Of a DNA stretch of 64,000 nucleotides, positions 1-8,061 are shown piece by piece. Both the position numbers and the translations under genes were made by a program. A model generated the notes under the pieces. It did not search any database. It was not told the DNA's origin and saw nothing but the letters and a program-made list of their open reading frames with translations. The stretch is from Spirosoma sordidisoli (GTDB taxonomy: Bacteria > Bacteroidota > Bacteroidia > Cytophagales > Spirosomataceae). Position 1 is the stretch's first letter. Every line of letters begins with the position of its first letter. The stretch is taken from NCBI RefSeq assembly GCF_004138325.1, contig NZ_SBLB01000001.1, positions 558,001-622,000 of the forward strand. The letters run 5' to 3'.

Positions 1-1722
1 CAGGGTAGCCGCCAGCCGGCCGGTCCGTACTTTTACGCCGGCCTCGGTTGTCAGTGACCGCTCGGGGCGAAGGCTGGCATTGGGCACTTCGTACCGGAAA
101 TCGACGATGCCGAGCGTACCCAGATCATCGACGTTGGGCGCCCGGAAAGCCGACCCCACCGAAGCCACCAGCCGAACCGCTGGCACGATAGCATAGGAGG
201 CTCCGGCCGAACCAACCAGCGCCGACGGTCGGATGGTCGCTTCGCCCAGGGTAGCCTCCGGGGTAGTGATCTGGAAGGCGTTATACCGGGCGCCCGCCGT
301 CAGGGTCAGCCGGTCGACGGTTATCGTGTGGTTCGAAAAGATGGCCAGGCTGCTCATCGTTGCCCGATCCGGATACAGGCCCCGTTTCAGCGTGGCCGCG
401 CCGGTTTGGGTATTCACATCCTGCCGGGTGCTGCCAACCCGGTCGTAATACCACTCGATGCCGTTCTGCATCCGCCAGTAGCGCATCGGCTGGGCGTTGG
501 CCAGCAGGCTCAATCCGGTGGTGGTGGTCTGGTCCCGTTCGTAGACCGCCGTGGGGTTGTTGTTGCGCTGACTCTGCCGCCCTTCGATCTGCCGTTGCCA
601 CGATCCTGTCAGCTGCACCGATTGCAGAAACCGATAGTCGTAATAGCCTTCGAGCCGGGCGTAGGCCAGCTGTCGGCGCTGGGGGTTGAACTGGTAATAC
701 CGGTAATTTTCGAGCCGGACCCGATGGTAGACCGGTACGCTATCCTGTTGCAGGTTCTGGTAGGCCGCCGTGGCAATGAGCCGGTTCGACAGCTTGAACC
801 GCCCTTTTATATCGCCCGACAGCTGGTTATAGCCCGTGGGTGACTCCCGCCCGAGGCCACGGCCCGCTACCAGATCGCCAAACTTCCGGTACGCCAACCC
901 GCCCCTGATGGCTACCGACGGGGTCGAAACCCCCAGTTCGGCCCGGCCGCTGTATTCCATATCCTGCGTCATGGCCTTTCCGAAGAAACTGCCCGTTACG
1001 GCCGGGCGGTCGGCAAACTGCGGGGTTTTGGTCAGCACGTTTACGACCCCGCCGATGGCATCGGAGCCATAGGCAACCGACCCGCTGCTCCTCAGAATTT
1101 CGATCTGCCCCACGCTCTGAGGGTCGATGGTATTCAGGTACTGGTTAGGCCCGGAGCGGAAGGTAGCGTTGTTGAGTCGGATGCCGTCAATCAGCAGCAG
1201 CGTCTGCTGGCCAGTCAGCCCACGAACAAAGGGCGAGCCGCCCCCGTGGTTGGTCTTCTGCAGGAATACGCCGGTTGCGCCAACCAGGGCTTCGGGTACG
1301 GTCCGGGGCGAGCGCTGCCGCAGGTCGCGGGGGGTAATCAGCGTGGTTACTTCAGGGCGCTCAAAATCAACGGATTCGCTGCGTTGCGGAGTAGAAACCA
1401 GCTGCTGATTCAGCTGAATTACGCTCGGGGTTGCGTAGACCAGTATCTTCCAGTCGGCCCGGCTGTCTATCGTCACCGTCGAGTCGGTTAGCCGGTAGCC
1501 AACCGAGCTTACCCGTATGGTATACTGGCCTTTGGACAGGTTGTAGAAATTGAAGTATCCCCGGCTATCAGTAGTTGTGCCCCGGGTAGTCGGGATGAGT
1601 TGCACGGTCATTCCCTGAAGCGGCAAACTGGTTCGGGCATCACGTACCATCCCGCTCAGGGTCTGGCCAAAGGTTTGCTGAAGCAGCAGGAGACTGCCAA
1701 GCAGGGTGTACAGTTTGTGCAT
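1..1722 (-). CDS. TonB-dependent outer-membrane receptor (C-terminus beyond window)
   Basis: An open frame of 574 codons runs from an ATG at 1722 off the left edge with no stop. It begins with a hydrophobic signal peptide ending near residue 20 (TFGQ). Next comes a carboxypeptidase-regulatory-like beta-sandwich (about 21-105, with GYFNFYNL and SVGYRL) and then a plug domain (about 130-240) with the typical FVRGLTGQQTLLLIDGIRLN and GSVAYGSDAIGGVVNV segments. Alternating barrel strands follow (RGGLAYRKFG, TLTAGARYNAF). The plug type resembles haem/cobalamin/siderophore receptors (CirA/BtuB class) rather than the longer SusC class. The substrate cannot be read. It is 139 bp downstream of, and co-oriented with, the phosphonate-type cluster, so it may be a downstream member or an independent unit. 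No partner lipoprotein is visible in the window. Confidence 0.9.
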   Translation of the reverse strand, partial: MHKLYTLLGSLLLLQQTFGQTLSGMVRDARTSLPLQGMTVQLIPTTRGTTTDSRGYFNFYNLSKGQYTIRVSSVGYRLTDSTVTIDSRADWKILVYATPSVIQLNQQLVSTPQRSESVDFERPEVTTLITPRDLRQRSPRTVPEALVGATGVFLQKTNHGGGSPFVRGLTGQQTLLLIDGIRLNNATFRSGPNQYLNTIDPQSVGQIEILRSSGSVAYGSDAIGGVVNVLTKTPQFADRPAVTGSFFGKAMTQDMEYSGRAELGVSTPSVAIRGGLAYRKFGDLVAGRGLGRESPTGYNQLSGDIKGRFKLSNRLIATAAYQNLQQDSVPVYHRVRLENYRYYQFNPQRRQLAYARLEGYYDYRFLQSVQLTGSWQRQIEGRQSQRNNNPTAVYERDQTTTTGLSLLANAQPMRYWRMQNGIEWYYDRVGSTRQDVNTQTGAATLKRGLYPDRATMSSLAIFSNHTITVDRLTLTAGARYNAFQITTPEATLGEATIRPSALVGSAGASYAIVPAVRLVASVGSAFRAPNVDDLGTLGIVDFRYEVPNASLRPERSLTTEAGVKVRTGRLAATL

Positions 1723-1861
1723 GATGTTTCAGGTTGATCAGCACATAAGATACTGACTACAGGAGCCAGCCAACGAAAAATGTGCCTACTTCTTAGTTAA
1801 CGTTGATTTTTAGACTGTTCTCGTTCGTCAATGACGCGGTTGTTACCAATAGTCACTCTGG

Positions 1862-4627
1862 TTAACGGCCTTCCGTTTGCTGCCGGTAATGATCGGCGCG
1901 TTGGTCGGCGCGGTCGTCCATCTCGGGGCCGCGCTGGATTTTACGCCAGTCGAAGTTTTTTTTGTAGGGCTTCATGGCCTCCTGCGGGTCGAAGATGCGG
2001 GCGTCGGGCAGGACGGCCGTATAGGGGCGCAGGTCGGGTTTGTCGGTAAAGAAGTCCTGGAGCAGCGAGGCCGTAGCGTCGTACTGATTGACGTAGGGCA
2101 CGCTGAGCAGGTTGTAGATCATCTTGAGGATCGACCCGAAGTTGGCGTGCGTGTGCGATACATAACCCCGTTTCACGTACGGACCGGCCAGCATCAGCAG
2201 CGAGCGGTGGGCATCGATATGATCAACACCTCCCTGCGGATCATCTTCGGTCACGATCACCAGCATATTTTTCCAATAGGGCGTCCGCGAGAGGAAGTGC
2301 AGCATACGCCCCAGCGCCAGGTCGTTATCGGCCATGTACGAGTGCAGATACGGATAGCCTTCGTCCGGACGGGGACCGGACCCGTGGTCATTGGGCAGCA
2401 TGACCGTGAGCAGTTGCGGCAGGGGCGCCCGTTTTTTACCGAGCCACTTCGCCGTGAACTCCCGTTCGAACTGATCCATCCGAAACTGATCGGGGATGTT
2501 GGTGTTATAGCCCGCAAAATTTCGGGAGGTATGTCGAAAAGCGGCCGCTGGCATCGGAAACACGACCGGATGAGCCGCGCCGAAGAGGGTATCGAACTGC
2601 TCTTCGTAGTTGCCGGCGTATTCGTTGACCTGACCAAAGTTATAAAACGAGACCTTACTGCGTTCCAGCGCTTCCCACAGCCCGCCAATCTCGTTGTAAT
2701 CTTCAGGATCGATGGCCCCCGACGACTTCGGGAACCGCCGACCGGGCGCTTTCGAGAACGGGTCGAACCGGCCGGCCGAGGCTGCATTGGCCTCTACCCA
2801 CTCGTTCGGAATGGTGCCCATCATCCAGTGGTGGCCGTGAATGCTGGCGTCAGAATCGCAGTAGAAGTTGTCGGAGAACCCGAACTGGCTGGCCAGCCGG
2901 GCGTGGTTCGGCATAATGTCGGCACTCGTGATCCGTACCGAATCACCCGGCTGATCGGTGGTACGACCGCTGTTACCCCGCGTGGTGGTTATACGTGACC
3001 GTACGGTTACGCCCGTACCGAAACGAGCCAGGGTCGAGTCGCCTTTCCCGGCCCGGAGCTGGCCCAGCACCTCATCGTACGTTCGGTTTTCTTTGGTGAT
3101 GTAGACGATGTGTTTGATCGGTGAGGGCCGCGTTCTGGGCAGCACGGGCAGCGGATTACGCCCCGGATCAGCTACGGCCACGGTCTGGTAGGTGTTGGCC
3201 AGTACCTGCCGGGTCAGGGCGGGCAGGTCGGCCCGCAGGTCTATAGCCTGGAACGTGCCCAGCTGGATATCGCCGATATACGTACCCTGCGGTGGTTTCA
3301 CGAAGCCTGCGCCCCCATTGGGCCCGGCTCCGTAGCCGCGCGCCGACGTAACATACAGCGTTTTTTCGTCGGGCGACAGCGCCACTCGGGTGGGTCCCCA
3401 GCCGGTCGGAATCAGCCCCCGGACCGTGCGGGTCGGCAGATCGACAACGGCCACGGCATTGAACGCCAACAGGGCTACGTACAGTGTTTTTTCATCGTTG
3501 GTCAGCGTCAGGCCAAAGGGCATCAGGCCCCGATACCGATCCAGTTTCGGGTCGACCCGGAGCGAAATCGTACCAGCCAGCTTACGCGATCGGTGGTCGA
3601 TGATCGAGATATTGTCGTTGGTAGCGTTGGAGACATAGGCGTAGCGGCTGCCCACCACCACCGAGTTGGGCGACGACCCACCAACTACCTCCGCTTCTTC
3701 GATCATCCGGGCGCCGGTTCGCTCCCCAATCTGCAGACCGGTTTTGAGTTTGGCCGTTACGCGGTTGGTGGCCAGATCGATCAGCCAGACGCTCATGGCC
3801 TCGTCGGCCAGCGGACTACCCAGGCCCGGTATACGCCGGCCATCCCGCTCAACCCCTTCCCTTGATTCTTTGGTATGCGCCCCATAGGCCGGAAACTGGA
3901 GCATCATGGTGTCTTTATTAGTGGGGGTTACGCCCGGCACCAGCGGGTACGCATACAGCCCCACGTTGGCCACAAATGCCTGCTTCCGGTCGGGGGTCAG
4001 CGCCAGCCCGAACGGTTGCCGCCCCGTTGGGATCGAGGCTGTAATTCGTTTCGTGGCCAGGTCGATGCGCACCAGCCGGAAGTTGGCCCGGTCTAGTGCC
4101 AGCAGCTCACGACCGTTGAGCAGCAGGTCCGACGTAAAACTATCGGTATAGCCATTGCCGTTGAGGTCGATGCTATCGGTTGTCCGAAGGGTTTCGGTGT
4201 CGAAGATGATGACGCGGCCTTTGTCTCCGTTACTCAGGTAAGCCGTTTTATGATCCGGTGCCAACGCTACGCCGAGGAAGGTAGCTCCCTGTACCGGCGA
4301 CGGAATCGTGCCGGCATAGTCGGGCACCCGGACGGTGGCCAGGGTTGCCGTGTTGATGACCGTCAGCACGCCGTCGTGCAGCGTCAGGGCTTTGGTCCCA
4401 TCGGGCGAGAGCGTCAGCCCGAATGGGTCATTCGTTATCCGGATCGTCTGTCCCGCCGGGGTTACGTACCGGCCACTCGGCAACACGGCCCGGCCCGCCA
4501 GCCGGTTGCGGCCGGTATCGATCCGGCAGTAGTCGGCCCGGCCTGGTACCTGTAAAGTCCTATAGGTTTTCTGGCCAAAGGCCGACCCGGCGAGCAGCGC
4601 CAGGCCAGTCAGTAGATATAACTTCAT
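1862..4627 (-). CDS. Secreted YncE-like beta-propeller / phosphoesterase fusion protein
   Basis: This 921-residue protein has a signal peptide (about 1-18, ending AFGQ). Residues 20-490 form a YVTN/YncE-type seven-bladed propeller, with recurring blades such as FGLTLSPDGTKAL, FGLALTPDRKQAFVAN and TRVALSPDEKTLYVTSA. Residues about 503-870 form a PF04185-type phosphoesterase domain with ENRTYD at 513-518, followed by SDNFYCDSDASIHGHHW and VTEDDPQGGVDHIDAHR, which supply metal-ligand candidates. The architecture is the known 'bifunctional YncE/alkaline phosphatase family' seen in Bacteroidota. The family hydrolyses phosphoesters (phospholipase C/acid phosphatase relatives); the substrate here is unknown. 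It lies 46 bp downstream of the PhnZ-like gene on the same strand and is probably the last gene of that unit, possibly releasing phosphate or a head group outside the cytoplasm. Confidence 0.85.
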   Translation of the reverse strand: MKLYLLTGLALLAGSAFGQKTYRTLQVPGRADYCRIDTGRNRLAGRAVLPSGRYVTPAGQTIRITNDPFGLTLSPDGTKALTLHDGVLTVINTATLATVRVPDYAGTIPSPVQGATFLGVALAPDHKTAYLSNGDKGRVIIFDTETLRTTDSIDLNGNGYTDSFTSDLLLNGRELLALDRANFRLVRIDLATKRITASIPTGRQPFGLALTPDRKQAFVANVGLYAYPLVPGVTPTNKDTMMLQFPAYGAHTKESREGVERDGRRIPGLGSPLADEAMSVWLIDLATNRVTAKLKTGLQIGERTGARMIEEAEVVGGSSPNSVVVGSRYAYVSNATNDNISIIDHRSRKLAGTISLRVDPKLDRYRGLMPFGLTLTNDEKTLYVALLAFNAVAVVDLPTRTVRGLIPTGWGPTRVALSPDEKTLYVTSARGYGAGPNGGAGFVKPPQGTYIGDIQLGTFQAIDLRADLPALTRQVLANTYQTVAVADPGRNPLPVLPRTRPSPIKHIVYITKENRTYDEVLGQLRAGKGDSTLARFGTGVTVRSRITTTRGNSGRTTDQPGDSVRITSADIMPNHARLASQFGFSDNFYCDSDASIHGHHWMMGTIPNEWVEANAASAGRFDPFSKAPGRRFPKSSGAIDPEDYNEIGGLWEALERSKVSFYNFGQVNEYAGNYEEQFDTLFGAAHPVVFPMPAAAFRHTSRNFAGYNTNIPDQFRMDQFEREFTAKWLGKKRAPLPQLLTVMLPNDHGSGPRPDEGYPYLHSYMADNDLALGRMLHFLSRTPYWKNMLVIVTEDDPQGGVDHIDAHRSLLMLAGPYVKRGYVSHTHANFGSILKMIYNLLSVPYVNQYDATASLLQDFFTDKPDLRPYTAVLPDARIFDPQEAMKPYKKNFDWRKIQRGPEMDDRADQRADHYRQQTEGR

Positions 4628-4673
4628 AAAGTAAGGCGGTTAGACGGACGAAAAACGGATTACAGACCGGCTA

Positions 4674-5201
4674 TCAGGCAGACAAAGCCAGGTAATAGGC
4701 AACATCGGGTGTGGGTAAGCCCGGAATTTTCGCCTGCTCGTCCCACCGGCGCAGTTGCAGGATCTCGGCAAAATAGGGATGCTGTTCAAAGTGGGCGGCT
4801 TCGTCGGCGGTCATCGGTCCACCCTGAAACTCAAGCGTCCGCAAACTCGCGTCCGACAGCTGAGCGAAGTACTCAGGGTTCTTTGCAACCAGATACCGCT
4901 TGGCGTTGACGTGATGCTCGATCAGCGCGGCTACTTTCTCCGAGTAGCCGCGCTGCCGCAGGAAATCGGCCCCCAGCCGCTCGTGGTCAACCGTGCCGTA
5001 GCCATCCATGTAGCCTTCGGCCGCGTCGGCAGGCAGCAAATGGCCAATATCGTGTAGAAAAGCCGCCTGCACCGTTTCCCGATCGGCCCCGGCCTGTTCG
5101 GCCAGTAGCGCCGTCTGCAACGCATGTTCCAGCTGCGTAACCGGCTCCCCGTAATACGCATCCTGCCCCCCCTGGGCAAACAAATCGAGTATTGTAGTCA
5201 T
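4674..5201 (-). CDS. PhnZ-like HD-domain diiron oxygenase (phosphonate C-P bond cleavage)
   Basis: This 175-residue HD-domain protein is very close in pattern to PhnZ, the mixed-valence diiron oxygenase that turns 1-hydroxy-2-aminoethylphosphonate into glycine and phosphate. The iron ligands of PhnZ (H34, H58, D59, H80, H104, D161) map onto H26, H50, D51, H73, H97 and D154. The substrate-loop tyrosine and glutamate (YxGE) map to Y16 and E19 in AYYGEPVTQLEH. Conserved flanking blocks AKRYLV, LSDASLRTLEFQGGPM and RRWDE are also present. It matches the family called 'phosphonate degradation associated HDIG protein'; TmpB is the other close relative and may act on trimethylated substrates. No PhnY/TmpA 2-oxoglutarate hydroxylase partner lies in the window. 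The start at 5201 directly precedes the first helix. Predicted cytoplasmic. Confidence 0.88.
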   Translation of the reverse strand: MTTILDLFAQGGQDAYYGEPVTQLEHALQTALLAEQAGADRETVQAAFLHDIGHLLPADAAEGYMDGYGTVDHERLGADFLRQRGYSEKVAALIEHHVNAKRYLVAKNPEYFAQLSDASLRTLEFQGGPMTADEAAHFEQHPYFAEILQLRRWDEQAKIPGLPTPDVAYYLALSA

Positions 5202-5207
5202 AAGTGA

Positions 5208-5412
5208 GTGGTGAATGATGAGTGATGAACGATGAGTGATGAGCGATGAGTGTATTTCCGTTCCCGTATTGCATCATTCATCATTCCCCGTGGTCCGTGA
5301 GGACACGGACCACGGGGACGGAGTAGTCAGTGAGGATCGGAGCGACGACTGCACAGACCACGGGGACGGGCGCTGGCGCATCGTTTATCATTCATCGCTC
5401 ATCATTCATCAC
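5208..5412. repeat. Imperfect inverted repeat of GATGA/TCATC text flanking the 217-bp spacer
   Basis: The spacer between the metallophosphoesterase and the PhnZ-like gene is bounded by 22-nt arms at 5208-5229 and 5391-5412 that are inverted copies matching at 20 of 22 positions. They consist of repeated GTGATGAATGATGA-like text. Similar low-complexity text recurs at 24916-24974, 27655-27757 and 31575-31660. No coding potential is seen in the spacer. Confidence 0.7.
5286..5317. repeat. Perfect 14-bp hairpin, REP-like
   Basis: The sequence CCCCGTGGTCCGTG (5286-5299) is followed by the four bases AGGA and then its exact reverse complement (5304-5317). A partial second copy (GACCACGGGGACGG) lies at about 5356-5369. 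A perfect GC-rich stem with a tetraloop but no U tract suggests a dispersed REP-like element or an mRNA-stabilising hairpin rather than a terminator. Confidence 0.75.
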
Positions 5413-5418
5413 TCATCA

Positions 5419-6339
5419 CTATTTATTGTTGTACGTCAGATACGTTCGTTCTATGGTGCCGTCGTCGTAGAGGTCAAATAAGGCGTAGCCGGCTTTAGTC
5501 TGGTGGTAGGTGTCGCTGGTCCACCAGTTGCCGCTGACGGCCCCGTTGCAGAAGTAGGTTACGTTGTTGTACTCGACCCGGTCGAGCAGGTGCATGTGTC
5601 CGCTCAGGCAAGCCTTTACGTTAGGGTGCTGGTAGAACAGCGCAATCAGATCAACGGCGTCGGTATGATCCCAGCTACCGGGTATCTGCCAGTTGCCATT
5701 TTTGACGTTGGCTTTGTCGTAAAAGACCGTTGCCGACACAATCGGGATGTGCGACAACAGCAGCACCGGGGTTTTCGGATCGGTGCGGGCCAGATCGTTT
5801 TTGAGCCAGTCCATCTGTTCGGCGTCGATATGGGCCGTATACCACTTGCCCTCGGGGGTGGTCTGTACGCTGTCGAGGATGATAAAGTGCCAGCCGTTTT
5901 TGTCGAACGAGCGGTAGCGGTTGCTGATGCCCATCTGCTCAACGGCCCATTTTTTCCCGTAGAGCGGGTCCGCTTTGGCTCCTTCGTACCCCCAGACGTC
6001 GTGATTGCCGATGCAGTATTCGATCGGCAGCGAGCTGTTGCCCTTGACGACGGTATGCCAGGCGTCCCACTGCTTTTGCACCTGGCTGCGGTCCTGCCCC
6101 AGTGCATCCATGATCGTATCGCCCCCGTGGAGAATAAAAGCGGGTTTATCGGCCTGGTCCTGCGCGTGGTGCAGACAGCGGGCAACGGACGCCATCGGTT
6201 TACTGTCGGCGGTGATGTGCGTATCGCCCAGGTACGCGAACCGAACGGATCGTTTACGGACAGCGCTGGCAACAAGGGGCAAATCCGGCGCAACGAGTGG
6301 CAGCAGGCCGGCGGTTTTGAGGAGTGAACGACGATTCAT
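5419..6339 (-). CDS. Exported calcineurin-like metallophosphoesterase (Tat signal)
   Basis: The protein has 306 residues when started at the ATG at 6339, which places NRRSLLK directly at the N-terminus as a twin-arginine signal; the 17-residue upstream extension has no family support. Metallophosphoesterase motifs are in order: GDTHIT with D39 and H41, GGD with D74, GNHD at 111-114, LLSHIP and SGHMH. These are the dinuclear metal ligands of the calcineurin superfamily. It probably acts in the periplasm on a phosphomonoester or phosphodiester; the substrate is not readable. Position between susD and the PhnZ-like gene suggests a role in trimming imported organophosphorus compounds, which is inference. 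Icc-like cAMP phosphodiesterases and acid phosphatases share these motifs. Confidence 0.85.
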   Translation of the reverse strand: MNRRSLLKTAGLLPLVAPDLPLVASAVRKRSVRFAYLGDTHITADSKPMASVARCLHHAQDQADKPAFILHGGDTIMDALGQDRSQVQKQWDAWHTVVKGNSSLPIEYCIGNHDVWGYEGAKADPLYGKKWAVEQMGISNRYRSFDKNGWHFIILDSVQTTPEGKWYTAHIDAEQMDWLKNDLARTDPKTPVLLLSHIPIVSATVFYDKANVKNGNWQIPGSWDHTDAVDLIALFYQHPNVKACLSGHMHLLDRVEYNNVTYFCNGAVSGNWWTSDTYHQTKAGYALFDLYDDGTIERTYLTYNNK

Positions 6340-6362
6340 AAAAAAAGGGGATCGAACAAATG

Positions 6363-6402
6363 ACTGCATCGGCACTGAGTATGAACCCAATACCGATGCA
6401 GT
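6363..6402. repeat. 10-bp perfect inverted repeat downstream of susD
   Basis: ACTGCATCGG (6363-6372) and its exact complement (6393-6402) enclose 20 bases; an inner GTAT/ATAC pair can extend the fold. It lies in the 130-bp spacer between the susD stop and the metallophosphoesterase. There is no U tract. It could attenuate read-through or protect the susCD message. Confidence 0.6.
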
Positions 6403-6469
6403 TTAGCCAGTTTCGCGGGCGATTGCAACAGTCCGAAGCTGTACTTCCCGTAAAGTAAGGGGCGTCGGC

Positions 6470-7984
6470 CTACTTGTCCCACCAGACGGCCGTGTTCAGA
6501 TCGTCGGTTCCCTGACGGGTTACCGCTTCGGCCCGATTCTTACCGTTCAGCGCCTGCTCCGACTGCGGGTACGGGTAGCGCACCGGTACCCGGTTGCCGT
6601 TGAGGTTATCGGGCCCCGGCGTAACGGTAGGAATGCCCGTCCGGCGCCAGTCGAACCAGCCCTCAAGTCCGTTGAACAGCAGCGCCACCCACTTCTGGGT
6701 CCCGATTTTTTCCAGCTTCTGCTGGGTAGTCCCCGTATAGGCCACCCCCGCCTGGGTGAAATAGTCGGCCGCGGGGGTTACGTTGATGCCGTACTCGGCC
6801 GGTACGATCGCCTTGTAGTAGTCCATATTGGCGCGGATACCATTCAGGTAGTACGTTTCGGCACTACCCGTCGAGATCAGATTTTTCTCCCGGGCTTCGG
6901 CCAGCAGGAACTGCACCTCGGCATACGTCATCACCAGTCCACGCGCCACGTTAGGTACCGGCGCGGGCGAGCTGCAGACGAGGCAGGCAAACGGCAGCCC
7001 CACCCGCGAAACACCCTGCGGGCCACCGTTGTAGTTCAGCGCCGGCGTATCGCCCAGTCCGTTGGGTACGCCTACGTATTCGACCTTACCCGCCGACGAG
7101 GGCCGCTCGACCGGCCGGGCAAAGACCGGCAGCCGCGGATCGTTGATAGCCAGGAGTCGGTCGACCAGCGACTTGCTGGCCCGGAACTCATCGAACGAGC
7201 CTACCCGCGAGCCGTAGAGCGGCCACTGGTTCGGAGCCGTAGCCTGATAGGTCAGGGCTGCGTTGTCGGCGTTCGATTCCATAATCGGGAATTTGGCCCG
7301 GTCGGCAACGATGGCCTGCAGGTCGGCCGCGACGTTCCGCTTACCGGAAATCCGCATCAACGCCCGTAGCCGGAGCGAGTTGGCCAGTTTTTTCCAGCGG
7401 GCAATAGACCCGGCCCCACCGCCAAACAGTATGTCGCCGGCCAGCACTTCGTTACTAGTACCGAGCAGGTCGTTCGCTTTGGCCAGATCGGCCAGAATAC
7501 CGGTGTATACGGCTTCCTGCGTATCGTACTTCGGCGCGTAAACACCGCCCGACTTGGCCTGGGTCGCTTCCGTATACGGAATATCACCATAGGCATCGGT
7601 TGCCAGCGTGAACAGCCACGACTTCCAGATCAGCGCCACCCCGAGGTAGTTGTTCTGACCAGCCGCGGTAGCCAGATCGATGATGTTCTGAACGTTGCGC
7701 ATATTACCGTAGACACTGTTCCAGACGCCGTTGCGCTCACCCCAGAGGTAGCGATCTTCGTTTACGAACTGAATCTTGGCCGTATGCTGCACAACGATGT
7801 TGCCAATGCCCCAGGCCTCACCGACCTGGTCGTTGATCGTATTTCGCAGCACACCCGCCAGCAGCAGATCCGGCGATACCTGCGTCGGGACGTTCGGGTT
7901 GGTATTGACCTCCTCAAACTCGTTGTCGCAGGCAGTAGCGATCAACAGAGCCAGGCCAAAAACGATTGATTTAAGCACTTTCAT
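6470..7984 (-). CDS. SusD/RagB-like outer-membrane lipoprotein (SusD-like_2 type)
   Basis: The protein has 504 residues from the ATG at 7984, which gives a lipoprotein signal with the lipobox LIATAC (C19). Longer in-frame starts lack a signal and are rejected. The N-terminal NTNPNVPTQVSPDLLLAGVL and the W-rich helices resembling TPR pairs fit the SusD-like_2 family (PF12771), the smaller SusD type that often pairs with receptors for non-glycan or oligopeptide ligands. The partner SusC lies 77 bp upstream. SusD acts as the lid of the SusC barrel on the cell surface. Its embedding in a phosphonate catabolic cluster suggests a phosphonate-bearing ligand; this is inference, since SusD sequences do not reveal ligands. 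Confidence 0.92.
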   Translation of the reverse strand: MKVLKSIVFGLALLIATACDNEFEEVNTNPNVPTQVSPDLLLAGVLRNTINDQVGEAWGIGNIVVQHTAKIQFVNEDRYLWGERNGVWNSVYGNMRNVQNIIDLATAAGQNNYLGVALIWKSWLFTLATDAYGDIPYTEATQAKSGGVYAPKYDTQEAVYTGILADLAKANDLLGTSNEVLAGDILFGGGAGSIARWKKLANSLRLRALMRISGKRNVAADLQAIVADRAKFPIMESNADNAALTYQATAPNQWPLYGSRVGSFDEFRASKSLVDRLLAINDPRLPVFARPVERPSSAGKVEYVGVPNGLGDTPALNYNGGPQGVSRVGLPFACLVCSSPAPVPNVARGLVMTYAEVQFLLAEAREKNLISTGSAETYYLNGIRANMDYYKAIVPAEYGINVTPAADYFTQAGVAYTGTTQQKLEKIGTQKWVALLFNGLEGWFDWRRTGIPTVTPGPDNLNGNRVPVRYPYPQSEQALNGKNRAEAVTRQGTDDLNTAVWWDK

Positions 7985-8061
7985 AGCTTTTGAATATCGA
8001 TGGTAGTGATTGACGATCAGCAAACCGCCAACGACTATGATGATAGAATGGACAGAGACGG

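Noticed and set aside
1877-2998. 373-codon plus-strand frame inside the propeller/phosphoesterase gene
   Set aside because: Antisense shadow of a gene with clear motifs and signal peptide.
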